64,000 nucleotides of DNA. Source: Colwellia ponticola (GTDB taxonomy: Bacteria; Pseudomonadota; Gammaproteobacteria; Enterobacterales; Alteromonadaceae). The position numbers and the translations under genes were made by a program. Positions 27,773 through 35,720 of this stretch are shown here, one piece after another (the stretch's first letter is position 1; the number at the start of each line of letters is the position of its first letter). A model generated the notes under the pieces. The model had not been told where the DNA came from, ran no database searches, and saw only the letters and a program-made list of their open reading frames with translations. The stretch spans positions 372,001-436,000 of the forward strand of contig NZ_SZVP01000001.1 of NCBI RefSeq assembly GCF_005885605.1. Direction: 5' to 3'.

Positions 27773-29248
27773 TTATTGCACTTTTATCGCTTTAGGCATT
27801 TTGTAACTGCCATCGGTAAGAGGTACATAAGGTCCATAAAAGCGGGCAGTAAAACGCATACCGTTAACAGGGGCTGGCAACCAGTTTTTTGCTTGTTCTG
27901 GATCATTAGGCTTTTCTGCTTGAATGTAAACAACCAGTTTTCCCTCTTTAACGACTAGTTCACCTGATTCAAGCATAAAGCTATTCACTGTATAGCGGTT
28001 TATTTCATTGGCGACAAAATAGCCATTAGCATCATAAAGCGGAATCGACCAGAACTCAGTCACAGGGGGTAAATTATTCATATCAAATGTCATAGTATAT
28101 TTATTTTTACCATTAAGTAGCTTACCTTCGGAGTCGGTGAACAAAAATGCGCCTGAATGTGAAATATTTTTATCTGGCGCTGCCCAAGCAGCATCGGCAA
28201 TAATGGCGCGATCCATCCAGCGTGTTTCAAAACCACCACTATTACGTATTAAGCCCCATCCATTCATATTAATTAAATTTTTCTTAAGCGTGGTACGAAC
28301 ACTTTTAAATCCGGCTTTAAAGCCAGTGTCTAACGATTTTTGTTGCTCTGTTGTCAATGCAGACCAATCAAAATTTAAACCTTTACCGATATTTACCGAC
28401 TTAAGTTGCGCTAACATTTCAGTCTCAAGTGATGAGTCAGGGAGTAAAGTCAACGTCGGATCATTCAAAATAATATGAAGTAGTGTGAAGTATTGTTCAG
28501 CCGTTTGTTTGTCTACTTGTCCCATCGCATAGTCAGAAAGCCCTTTAGGAATTACATACTTGCCGTGTTTAACCTTCTTGTCAGTTTGAGCAACGCCTTG
28601 GTTAGCATTAGCTAGCCACTGAGCTACTGGCGTTACAGTGACTTGATCTTGATAATGATTAATTGTTTTAATTTCTTTATCAGAGCCCGTTTCAACAGCC
28701 ATACGCACAACAATATAAGCCGTTTTTGATGGCCATTGAATCACGTCCGTCGTTGGAAAACCAGATGGAAGATTACCTTCATAATCAGGTGGCACTACTA
28801 TGTATTTTCTTGCTTTAGTGCCATTAAAAGTTGACCCCACAATCATTCGGAAAATGCCATATTGATCCATCGTTTGAACACTGAAATAACGATCCGTTAT
28901 TTCAGGTACTTCAATCACAACAGGACCATTTTGTAAATCAAGAAAGCCTGAACCATACAGTGTTGTCGCATTAGGCGTCACAACCGGAAAATCAGGGGTG
29001 ATCTGCTTACGTACCCAAAAAATCCTGTTTACGCCGGAATAAATTTCATTTTCTTTAACGTTGTTCTGAGTGTAAATCCAGCGCTGTCCGTAAAATATCG
29101 CTTGCTGTAATCCATAGATATAAGCGCGCTCGGCAACAACTTCTAACTTAGGGGTAGCTTGAGCTGTGTTTTTTTGTGCTAAGGTAATGAGAGAAAATGT
29201 CGCTAGAAGTACTGCGACACTCGCCGTTATTTTTTTAAATAAAGTCAT
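27773..29248 (-). CDS. DUF1254/DUF1214 domain secreted protein (copy 1)
   Basis: A 491-residue exported protein. The signal peptide (MTLFKKITASVAVLLATFSL) is followed by a DUF1254 domain (about 40-160; AYIYGLQQAIFYGQR, TPNATTLYGSGFLDL, GPVVIEVPE, RYFSVQTMDQYG) and a C-terminal DUF1214 domain (about 370-475; MTFDMNNLPPVTEFWSIPLYD, ANEINRYTVNS). Proteins with this pair of domains are common in bacteria and some fungi, with no settled function; some were proposed to act on phosphonates or lipids, which I cannot confirm. A divergent related gene begins 372 bases away. No catalytic motif is recognisable. Confidence 0.8.
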   Translation of the reverse strand: MTLFKKITASVAVLLATFSLITLAQKNTAQATPKLEVVAERAYIYGLQQAIFYGQRWIYTQNNVKENEIYSGVNRIFWVRKQITPDFPVVTPNATTLYGSGFLDLQNGPVVIEVPEITDRYFSVQTMDQYGIFRMIVGSTFNGTKARKYIVVPPDYEGNLPSGFPTTDVIQWPSKTAYIVVRMAVETGSDKEIKTINHYQDQVTVTPVAQWLANANQGVAQTDKKVKHGKYVIPKGLSDYAMGQVDKQTAEQYFTLLHIILNDPTLTLLPDSSLETEMLAQLKSVNIGKGLNFDWSALTTEQQKSLDTGFKAGFKSVRTTLKKNLINMNGWGLIRNSGGFETRWMDRAIIADAAWAAPDKNISHSGAFLFTDSEGKLLNGKNKYTMTFDMNNLPPVTEFWSIPLYDANGYFVANEINRYTVNSFMLESGELVVKEGKLVVYIQAEKPNDPEQAKNWLPAPVNGMRFTARFYGPYVPLTDGSYKMPKAIKVQ

Positions 29249-29620
29249 ACTGATAATGTCCTATATATTGATAAAAAGGTAAAACTAAGCTTACGTTATT
29301 GATGGGCGGTTTATTAACCATCGTTTACTTTTCTTAGTTAATGATACCTTTGTCCGTTTATATCTCTTGACTACTAAAATGAGTAAGAGAGTGCCGTAAT
29401 ATTTATTCACTGTAGATCAAGCTAACAGTAATCAAATCGATTATAGTCAAGCTTGCTTATTACACCAATATTTAAATAATGGCGTATATATATTCATATC
29501 CTGACTTGATAAAATGAATTTAAAAGTGCATTTTAGATAAGGCTATTTATTTACATGCTTGCATAAGCTATTAACTATAAACCTAGTGTTCACTTATCAA
29601 CCGAAAAGGGAAGTTCACTC
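29249..29620. other. Intergenic region between the two divergent DUF1254 genes
   Basis: A 372-base AT-rich gap. It must contain both promoters, and at its right end AAAAGGGAAG serves as ribosome binding site for the 29621 gene. No palindrome strong enough to name an operator was found. Confidence 0.5.
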
Positions 29621-31141
29621 ATGAATAAAAGCACTTTTATCCGCTCTATTGCTGCTTCAGTACTAGTATTATCTAGCTTGTCGATGGTACAAGCAGAAGT
29701 AACAACTGATGCACTAAAATCTATCTCAATACCTGACAACGTTAAAACTGCTATTGGCACGTTAGATTTTTTTGATGGTATCCCTTCGGATGCCACCATT
29801 AGCAAAGTTTACGATAATTTAGATCGCAGCCGTGGTCTTGGGGTTTACTTAGATAATATGGGCGGTGTATCAATTAATGCCGTGCTTGATGGTCTGGCTG
29901 CAGCTGGCGCTAATAAAAGTAATAAAGTAGCGCTGTTTGAGCAACTGATGGATTCTAAAACACTAGTAGTAACCGCCAATACCTCAACGTTATATGCTTA
30001 CGCAGGTACTGATCTTGGTAACGATGGTCCGACGGTTATCGAAGTACCGCCAGGAATGCTTGGCTTTCTCGATGACGGCTGGCAACGCTTTGTGGGGAAT
30101 ATTGGCGTCACAGGTCCTGACAAAGGTAAAGGTGGCAAGTATCTGGTATTACCACCGGGTTATAGAGGCATAGCACCCGAAGGTTATTTTTTGCTTAAAC
30201 CTAAAACCAATCGTAACTTTTTATTTTTACGTGGTTCAATCAAAAATGGTCTTCAGCCAGCAGTAGCAAACATTAAATCTGGGCTTAAAATTTATCCATT
30301 AAAAAATGTTAAGCAACCGGAAAAAACTGAATTTATTAACATGTCTCACCAAGCATTTAATACTGTGTTCCCCAACGATATCCGTTACTTTGAAATTCTT
30401 AACGATATGATTCAAAGAGAGCCTATCGATGCGATTGGTCCTGAAGTTCGCGGTGCAATTGCTGCCATTGGTATTGTAAAAGGCAAGCCTTTCAAACCTG
30501 ATGCACGCATGAAAAAACGCTTAGTTGAAGCGGGTACTCTTGGTAATGCCACCGCGCGTGTGATTACGGTACAACCTCGTAGTGAGGGGGTAGCAATTTA
30601 CCCAGATAGCGATAGTAGCTGGACCATGGCATATGCCAATAAAAATACCACGTTTGAAGCCAATGGTGCTATCGATTTAGATGCAAGGACCTTATTCTAT
30701 TTCAACGCCGGCGGCGTAACGCCTGCTATGGCGGTGACTAAAGCAGGTGCAGGATCTGATTATGCATTAGCTTTTCTTGATGCAACTAAGCAAGCCTTCG
30801 ATGGCGGAAAAACCTATAAACTTCATTTGCCACCGAACGTGCCAGTGAACAACTTTTGGGCTGTTACACTTTATGACACACAAACTCGCTCACAGCTGCA
30901 AACTAGCCAGCAATTTCCGACAGTGGGTAGTTTAACTGACGGCATGAAACAAAACAAAGATGGTTCATACGAGGTATATTTTGGTCCAAACGCACCAAAA
31001 GGCAAAGAAGGTAATTGGTTGGCTACGATACCGAATAAAAGCTGGTTTATGATTTTAAGAATGTATGGTCCATTAGAGCCGTGGATTAATAAAACATGGC
31101 GACCAAGTGAGATTGAGTTAATTAACAAACTAGACCACTAA
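29621..31141 (+). CDS. DUF1254/DUF1214 domain secreted protein (copy 2)
   Basis: A 506-residue exported protein with a signal peptide (MNKSTFIRSIAASVLVLSSL, cleavage near VQA-E). The DUF1254 region spans about 40-190 (DGIPSDATISKVYDNLDRSR, TLVVTANTSTLYAYAG, GPTVIEVPPGMLGF) and the DUF1214 region is near 400-500 (YKLHLPPNVPVNNFWAVTLYD, ILRMYGPLEPWINKTW). It shares the architecture but little close sequence with the protein encoded at 27773-29248, so the pair is not a recent duplication. They are divergently arranged and may share control. Function is unknown. Confidence 0.8.
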   Translation: MNKSTFIRSIAASVLVLSSLSMVQAEVTTDALKSISIPDNVKTAIGTLDFFDGIPSDATISKVYDNLDRSRGLGVYLDNMGGVSINAVLDGLAAAGANKSNKVALFEQLMDSKTLVVTANTSTLYAYAGTDLGNDGPTVIEVPPGMLGFLDDGWQRFVGNIGVTGPDKGKGGKYLVLPPGYRGIAPEGYFLLKPKTNRNFLFLRGSIKNGLQPAVANIKSGLKIYPLKNVKQPEKTEFINMSHQAFNTVFPNDIRYFEILNDMIQREPIDAIGPEVRGAIAAIGIVKGKPFKPDARMKKRLVEAGTLGNATARVITVQPRSEGVAIYPDSDSSWTMAYANKNTTFEANGAIDLDARTLFYFNAGGVTPAMAVTKAGAGSDYALAFLDATKQAFDGGKTYKLHLPPNVPVNNFWAVTLYDTQTRSQLQTSQQFPTVGSLTDGMKQNKDGSYEVYFGPNAPKGKEGNWLATIPNKSWFMILRMYGPLEPWINKTWRPSEIELINKLDH

Positions 31142-31454
31142 CTAAAGCACTGTATTATTTCTAAGTTAATAATTTTACTCAGTAGCGATGGCGCCAAATT
31201 TGATGATAACTTATGTTTAGTTCTCAGCGGCGCCCTATACGAGTAACAACTTATCACTAGACTAAGCATTTAACATACCTCTCTTTAAAAAATAAAAATA
31301 TCTTTTAAAATCAAATAAATATTTTCAATAACAATAAAAAAAACTTAGTAAAACAACACATAATTCAGATAACCAGTGTTACCCTAGGAATAGCTAGTAA
31401 TAAATGATACTCGGGCTATAATGAGTTAATGATATGAAATAAAGGAATATTACT
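31142..31454. other. AT-rich intergenic region
   Basis: A 313-base gap with no open frame or RNA gene that I can support. It contains the promoter of the next gene and possibly a terminator of the DUF1254 gene, but no clear hairpin with a T-run was seen. Confidence 0.45.
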
Positions 31455-31934
31455 ATGTCGATTCGTTTAGTGTTTATTGGGCTTTTATTTATAGTGAGTA
31501 CTGCTGTCGATGCAAAAGAACGCTTGATGATCAACTTTGAACTTATGGAAAATAAAACAATGATAGAGCAAGGTTCTGTATTGGTCACAAAAAAATTAAA
31601 AGGCTGGAACAAAGGAATGCAAACCAGTTATCTAAAGTTAGCCTGTAAACCTCTAGCGAATGGCAAAGTAGAAAAGCTGTATTCAACCATTAATTTTTTT
31701 GATGGCTTAAAAGTCACTCATCAACAGGTAGGTGATACCATTGAACTTATGGTTAAGCGAAGCAAGGTCACTTCTCGTTTTACTGAAATCCACAACTTAC
31801 CCGCTAACCAATGTAAAGACATGGTGCCCGTATTAACAACAACCGTTGAAACTTATCAATTTGGTATAAAAAAAGGCATAAAAGATTCTCGCCCCTTTGG
31901 TGACTCTATGACCTTTCACTACCATGTAAATTAG
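31455..31934 (+). CDS. Secreted hypothetical protein
   Basis: A 159-residue protein with a short signal peptide (MSIRLVFIGLLFIVSTAVDA, cut before KERL). The mature domain is beta-rich in appearance and has two cysteines (KLACKPL, NQCKDM), which could form a disulphide. No known family was recognised. AAAGGAA lies 7-13 bases upstream of the ATG, supporting the start. The next gene on the same strand begins 165 bases further on, so an operon is uncertain. Confidence 0.6.
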   Translation: MSIRLVFIGLLFIVSTAVDAKERLMINFELMENKTMIEQGSVLVTKKLKGWNKGMQTSYLKLACKPLANGKVEKLYSTINFFDGLKVTHQQVGDTIELMVKRSKVTSRFTEIHNLPANQCKDMVPVLTTTVETYQFGIKKGIKDSRPFGDSMTFHYHVN

Positions 31935-32099
31935 TCATGCAAGTAATATGTGCTAAAGCTTAGTAAATAAAAGCCTACTGTTGGTATGCTATTTATCAAC
32001 GTTAATTGCTGTAATGACCGCTTACTATTTTAAAAAAGCACTGAACTTTTTGGTTATTATCAGCAAAAGACTTATCTGTATAAGTGGAATTAAATCGCA

Positions 32100-33371
32100 G
32101 TGAATAAAATAGCAGAAGAGCAAGCCCGAATTCATCAAATTAGTGCTATCCTATATAGCGCCAGTCAACCTATTCGTATACTTTCCCACCTAGAGTGGCA
32201 TAGAGATATTAAGCGACAATTTTTTGCCAATAATGCTAAAGAACTTCCTAAGGTTAGCTACCCTGGTTTTGATCCTCGCAAAACTTTAGCATTAGTAAAT
32301 CAAGCGAGAGGCTTGCTTGGCAGCTCAGACGTAGATCAGTGGTTACAACGCATATCAGTAAAGCTTGAATACGGCGCTTTAATGATGGCCTCTGTTGGCA
32401 CTAAAAAGTTTTATGAATTTTCTGAAAAATTGTATGACAAGCCTACGAATGCTTTTACTGACGACAAGTCTACACCACTTGAGTTAGCAAATTCGTTTGA
32501 TAAAAAAATCAGCAGTTACGCAAATTACGATTTAGGTGCGCCGCCACCAATGTGTTATTTAGCTACTGATATTGCTGGTCAAATGGAGCTAGCAGTAGCC
32601 AAAATGTTTGGCGATGAAGCGCCAAAAATTGAAATTGTTGATGAGCTTTCCGCTAATGCTTTAGCAAATCCGAAACTTATAAGACTACGAAGAACTGCAT
32701 GCTTTACTGATCTTGATGCACAACAACTCATCAACCATGAAGCATATATTCATGTCGCCACCTCTATTAATGGCTTAAATCAACAACATCTAAAAATATT
32801 AGCGGCTGGTCATCCTGGTACCACTAAAACACAAGAGGGTTTAGCGGTATTTTCTGAGTACATTACTAATTCAATTGATTTAGATCGATTGCGCCGACTA
32901 GCTGATCGCATTATAGCGATACAAATGTCGATTGACGGCGCTGATTTTTTAGATGTGTATCACTATTTTTTAACGCGTATTGGTAATGAATCACAAGCCT
33001 ATGAAAATAGTAGAAGAGTTTTTAGAGGTGGTGTGTTAACAGGGGGAGCCCCGTTCACTAAAGATGGTGTTTATTTAGAAGGGTTAATCCGCGTACATAA
33101 TTTTTTAAAAGCTATTGCAGCTAATGGTCGAGCTGATTGCTTAAAATTATTGTTTTGTGGAAAATTAGATATTGAAGATATCCCTGTATTATACAAATTA
33201 ACCGCAATGGGGCTATGCCAACCAGCAAAATACTTACCCCCTTGGGTAAAAGATGCTCGCTATCTATTAGCTTATTTAACTTGTTCTGACTTTCTTAATA
33301 AAATGGATATGCCAAAGGTTTACTCACACTATGATGAGCTATTACACAGTATTCCACAAAAGATAAGTTAG
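32100..33371 (+). CDS. QEGLA-motif protein (DUF1704, flavohemoglobin expression-modulating family)
   Basis: A 423-residue protein of the TIGR02421/DUF1704 family, annotated in bacteria as 'flavohemoglobin expression-modulating QEGLA motif protein'. The start is GTG 32100. The family motif QEGLA is at residues 245-249, and about 30 residues earlier is H213-E-A-Y-I-H218, an HExxxH metal-binding pattern; eukaryotic relatives with HExxxH are zinc tyrosine carboxypeptidases acting on tubulin. The downstream segment VFRGGVLTGGAPFTKDGVYLEGL is highly conserved in the family. A zinc peptidase activity is therefore likely, though the bacterial substrate is unknown and the link to flavohemoglobin is only by annotation. 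There is no hmp-like gene nearby. Confidence 0.85.
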   Translation: MNKIAEEQARIHQISAILYSASQPIRILSHLEWHRDIKRQFFANNAKELPKVSYPGFDPRKTLALVNQARGLLGSSDVDQWLQRISVKLEYGALMMASVGTKKFYEFSEKLYDKPTNAFTDDKSTPLELANSFDKKISSYANYDLGAPPPMCYLATDIAGQMELAVAKMFGDEAPKIEIVDELSANALANPKLIRLRRTACFTDLDAQQLINHEAYIHVATSINGLNQQHLKILAAGHPGTTKTQEGLAVFSEYITNSIDLDRLRRLADRIIAIQMSIDGADFLDVYHYFLTRIGNESQAYENSRRVFRGGVLTGGAPFTKDGVYLEGLIRVHNFLKAIAANGRADCLKLLFCGKLDIEDIPVLYKLTAMGLCQPAKYLPPWVKDARYLLAYLTCSDFLNKMDMPKVYSHYDELLHSIPQKIS

Positions 33372-33430
33372 CGATTATACAATCAAGTCAATCTAACTAT
33401 TGAGCTTTATTCGTCGTGCTAGAAACGTAA

Positions 33431-34024
33431 TTAATGAGTACTGGCATCAATGTACTCAAAAAACTTTATTAACTCTTTTCTACTCGGTTCAAGTAACTGA
33501 TTTGCATTATCAATGATTTGATCTGACGCGTTAACCACAGAGCCTTTAACTTCTGCCAGTGCTGCACTAGTAATAGCCATTGAGTCTTCTTTTGCTCTAC
33601 TGAGACATGCCGTAGTATCAAATAATTCATGTGTTGAAAATAAGATGTTCTCATCATCAATCAATTCTTTTTGTTCTTCACAATACTGACTGATTTCTAA
33701 ATATGTCAAGGTGCCGACAACGGCTACGGTTCCTAATGTCGCCGCTGACAAAGCCGTAGCACTGACCTTTTTTCCTGCTCGTTTATAAAACTTTTTAGTC
33801 GCATTAACTTTCTTAGCTTTATGACGAGTTTTCATTTTTTCAACAACCTGCTTTGAAGTCGTCAATCTTTGTAGTTCGCTTAGTGTTACTGCTGAGTAAC
33901 CAAATAATCCTAAAAAACCAGAGAGAAAAAATTTAGCGATCAATACTATCGTCACTACCGTTATCGCTATATTTTTTAATAGTTTCTTCAATAACCCAAA
34001 AGAGATAAATTTGCTATTAGCCAT
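33431..34024 (-). CDS. Hypothetical membrane protein
   Basis: A 197-residue protein with a hydrophobic segment near residues 15-42 (NIAITVVTIVLIAKFFLSGFLGLFGY) and a second near 88-108 (VSATALSAATLGTVAVVGTL), linked by a basic, lysine-rich stretch (KMKTRHKAKKVNATKKFYKR). The last 90 residues are soluble and likely helical, with two cysteines. No family was recognised. It converges with the QEGLA gene 59 bases away, and its upstream side faces the 3' end of rnpB. Confidence 0.55.
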   Translation of the reverse strand: MANSKFISFGLLKKLLKNIAITVVTIVLIAKFFLSGFLGLFGYSAVTLSELQRLTTSKQVVEKMKTRHKAKKVNATKKFYKRAGKKVSATALSAATLGTVAVVGTLTYLEISQYCEEQKELIDDENILFSTHELFDTTACLSRAKEDSMAITSAALAEVKGSVVNASDQIIDNANQLLEPSRKELIKFFEYIDASTH

Positions 34025-34212
34025 ATCAATTATCCTTATAGCGCATTTAATAGTGTATTAATTTTTTGAACTGTTCTGAATGAATTATATACAAAAAGGG
34101 GAAGGTAAAAAAGGTAATGCGAAGAAGGTGCTGAAGCAAATATGAATATTTTTAGAGTGCCGCTTGATTATCAATTAAGAAATATAATCAATAATCAAAC
34201 GGTTACTAAAAT

Positions 34213-34631
34213 AGGTGAGTTGACACTATAAGCCGGGTTTTGTAGCTCAATTACTAAAAGTAAGTGAGGGACAATCATTCGTCTAGGCCTTAAATCGCTC
34301 TAAGGCTCAAGCAACCTACCCGGTTTCCACGCGAGCCACGCTTATATTATTGAAACTTACGTCACAATAATCATGAAACCCTATTTGGTCTTGCTCCAGG
34401 TGGAGTTTACCCTGCAATTACTGTTACCAGCAATCCGGTGCGCTCTTACCGCACCCTTTCAGCCTTACCTGTGAAATCTCGAAAGATAACCATCGGCGGT
34501 CTTCTCTCTGCTGCACTTGTCGTCGGCTCACGCCGCCCAGGTGTTACCTGGCACCCTGCTCATTGGAGCCCGGACTTTCCTCCCGCTAGAAATACTTACG
34601 TAAACTAGCCAGCGATTGTCTGGTCAACTCG
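34213..34631 (-). ncRNA. rnpB: RNase P RNA (catalytic RNA of tRNA 5' processing)
   Basis: Read on the minus strand, the element begins GAGTTGACCAGACAATCGC. It contains the conserved GGAGGAAAGTCCGGGCTCC, GGGTGCCAGGTAACACC, GGGTGAAAGGGTGCGGTAAG, GGTAAACTCCACCTGGAGC and CAAATAGGG, and ends AACCCGGCTTATAGTGTC. The ends GAGTTGAC and GTCAACTC pair as helix P1. This is the bacterial type A RNA, about 419 nt, with the usual order of conserved regions. The exact 3' end is uncertain by a few bases. It lies just downstream of rsmI on the same strand but has its own promoter. Confidence 0.96.
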
Positions 34632-34637
34632 GCGCGA

Positions 34638-34665
34638 ATTCTACCTTATTTTTAGAGAATGTCCA
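34638..34665 (-). promoter_or_regulatory. Sigma-70 promoter of rnpB
   Basis: On the minus strand, -35 TGGACA (34660-34665) and -10 TAGAAT (34638-34643) are separated by 16 bases. The -10 ends 7 bases before the RNA 5' end at about 34631. Confidence 0.75.
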
Positions 34666-34691
34666 CGACCTTTACTAAAACTAGTGTAATT

Positions 34692-35543
34692 TTATGATTT
34701 CAAGCTTAAAGCAAATTCATATAAGGCATTTTTCTTTACCCCATAAATTTCTGCAGCAATAGCGCAGGCTTTTTTAGGTTTCATTTCAGTCAATAATAAT
34801 TTCAACGTACTAATCACTTCTGCAGAAATTTCATTTTCTTTGGCTTTATAGCCTTCAATAATTAATACCATTTCACCTTTTAACTGGTTAGCATCTTGTT
34901 CAAGCCAAGCCAAAAAATTGTCAGCGCTATCACTGTGAATGGTTTCGAAGGTTTTAGTTAACTCTCTAGCGATAACAATATAACGCTCACCGCCTAACGT
35001 GGTGACAATATCGCGTACTGTATCAATAGCGCGGCGCGGCGCATCATAAAAAACCATGGTACGAGGCTCGGCCGCTAACGCCAGTAAAGTCGCTTGTCTA
35101 GCACCTGATTTAGAAGGCAAAAAGCCTTCAAAACTAAACCTGTCAGTTGGTAACCCTGCCACAGATAACGCAGAAATAGCAGCACAAGCTCCAGGTACCG
35201 GTGAGACATTAAGACCCAGACTTCGACAGTGTCGTACTAAGTGAAAACCAGGATCGCTAATTAACGGCGTTCCTGCATCTGATACTAAGGCAATCGTTTT
35301 GCCTTCTTGTAACATACTAGCAATTTGATCTTGGCGTTGACGTTCATTGTGATCATGCAATGACATGGTCTTATTTTTAATCGAAAAGGCTGCCAATAAC
35401 TTACCGGTATGGCGAGTATCTTCGCAGGCAATAACGTCAACTTGCGTTAATATATCTATTGCTCTTTGGCTGATATCACCCAAATTACCAATAGGGGTTG
35501 CGACAATATAAAGCGTCGCTGGGATTAAGGTTGTTTCACTCAT
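34692..35543 (-). CDS. rsmI: 16S rRNA (cytidine(1402)-2'-O)-methyltransferase
   Basis: RsmI methylates the ribose of C1402 in the decoding centre of 16S rRNA using SAM. The 283-residue protein opens with TLYIVATPIGNLGDISQRA and DVIACEDTRHTGKLL, followed by SLHDHNERQR and the SAM-binding ALVSDAGTPLISDPG, all characteristic of the tetrapyrrole-methylase-like fold. It then has VPGACAAISALSVAGLPTDRF and FYDAPRRAIDT. Length matches E. coli (286). It is divergent from lpoA with a 177-base gap, the same rsmI <> lpoA order as in E. coli. Confidence 0.96.
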   Translation of the reverse strand: MSETTLIPATLYIVATPIGNLGDISQRAIDILTQVDVIACEDTRHTGKLLAAFSIKNKTMSLHDHNERQRQDQIASMLQEGKTIALVSDAGTPLISDPGFHLVRHCRSLGLNVSPVPGACAAISALSVAGLPTDRFSFEGFLPSKSGARQATLLALAAEPRTMVFYDAPRRAIDTVRDIVTTLGGERYIVIARELTKTFETIHSDSADNFLAWLEQDANQLKGEMVLIIEGYKAKENEISAEVISTLKLLLTEMKPKKACAIAAEIYGVKKNALYEFALSLKS

Positions 35544-35720
35544 TAATACTTACTTCACTCGGTTTGGCGTATAGTTATTTAACGTATAGTAGTTGTGACT
35601 AATGTCTATGGCGTTTATTATAACCCTATACTGATAACAATAGGCACGGATTTATTTATTGTCGTCAAAACAGTGTGATTACCTATCAAAGTAAAGCCAA
35701 CAAGAGTAGATTATTTTTCA

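Noticed and set aside
34160-34202. Inverted repeat CCGCTTGATTAT / ATAATCAAACGG downstream of rnpB
   Set aside because: It resembles a 3' hairpin for rnpB, but the stem is AT-rich with a large loop and there is no following T-run, so it is not called as a terminator.
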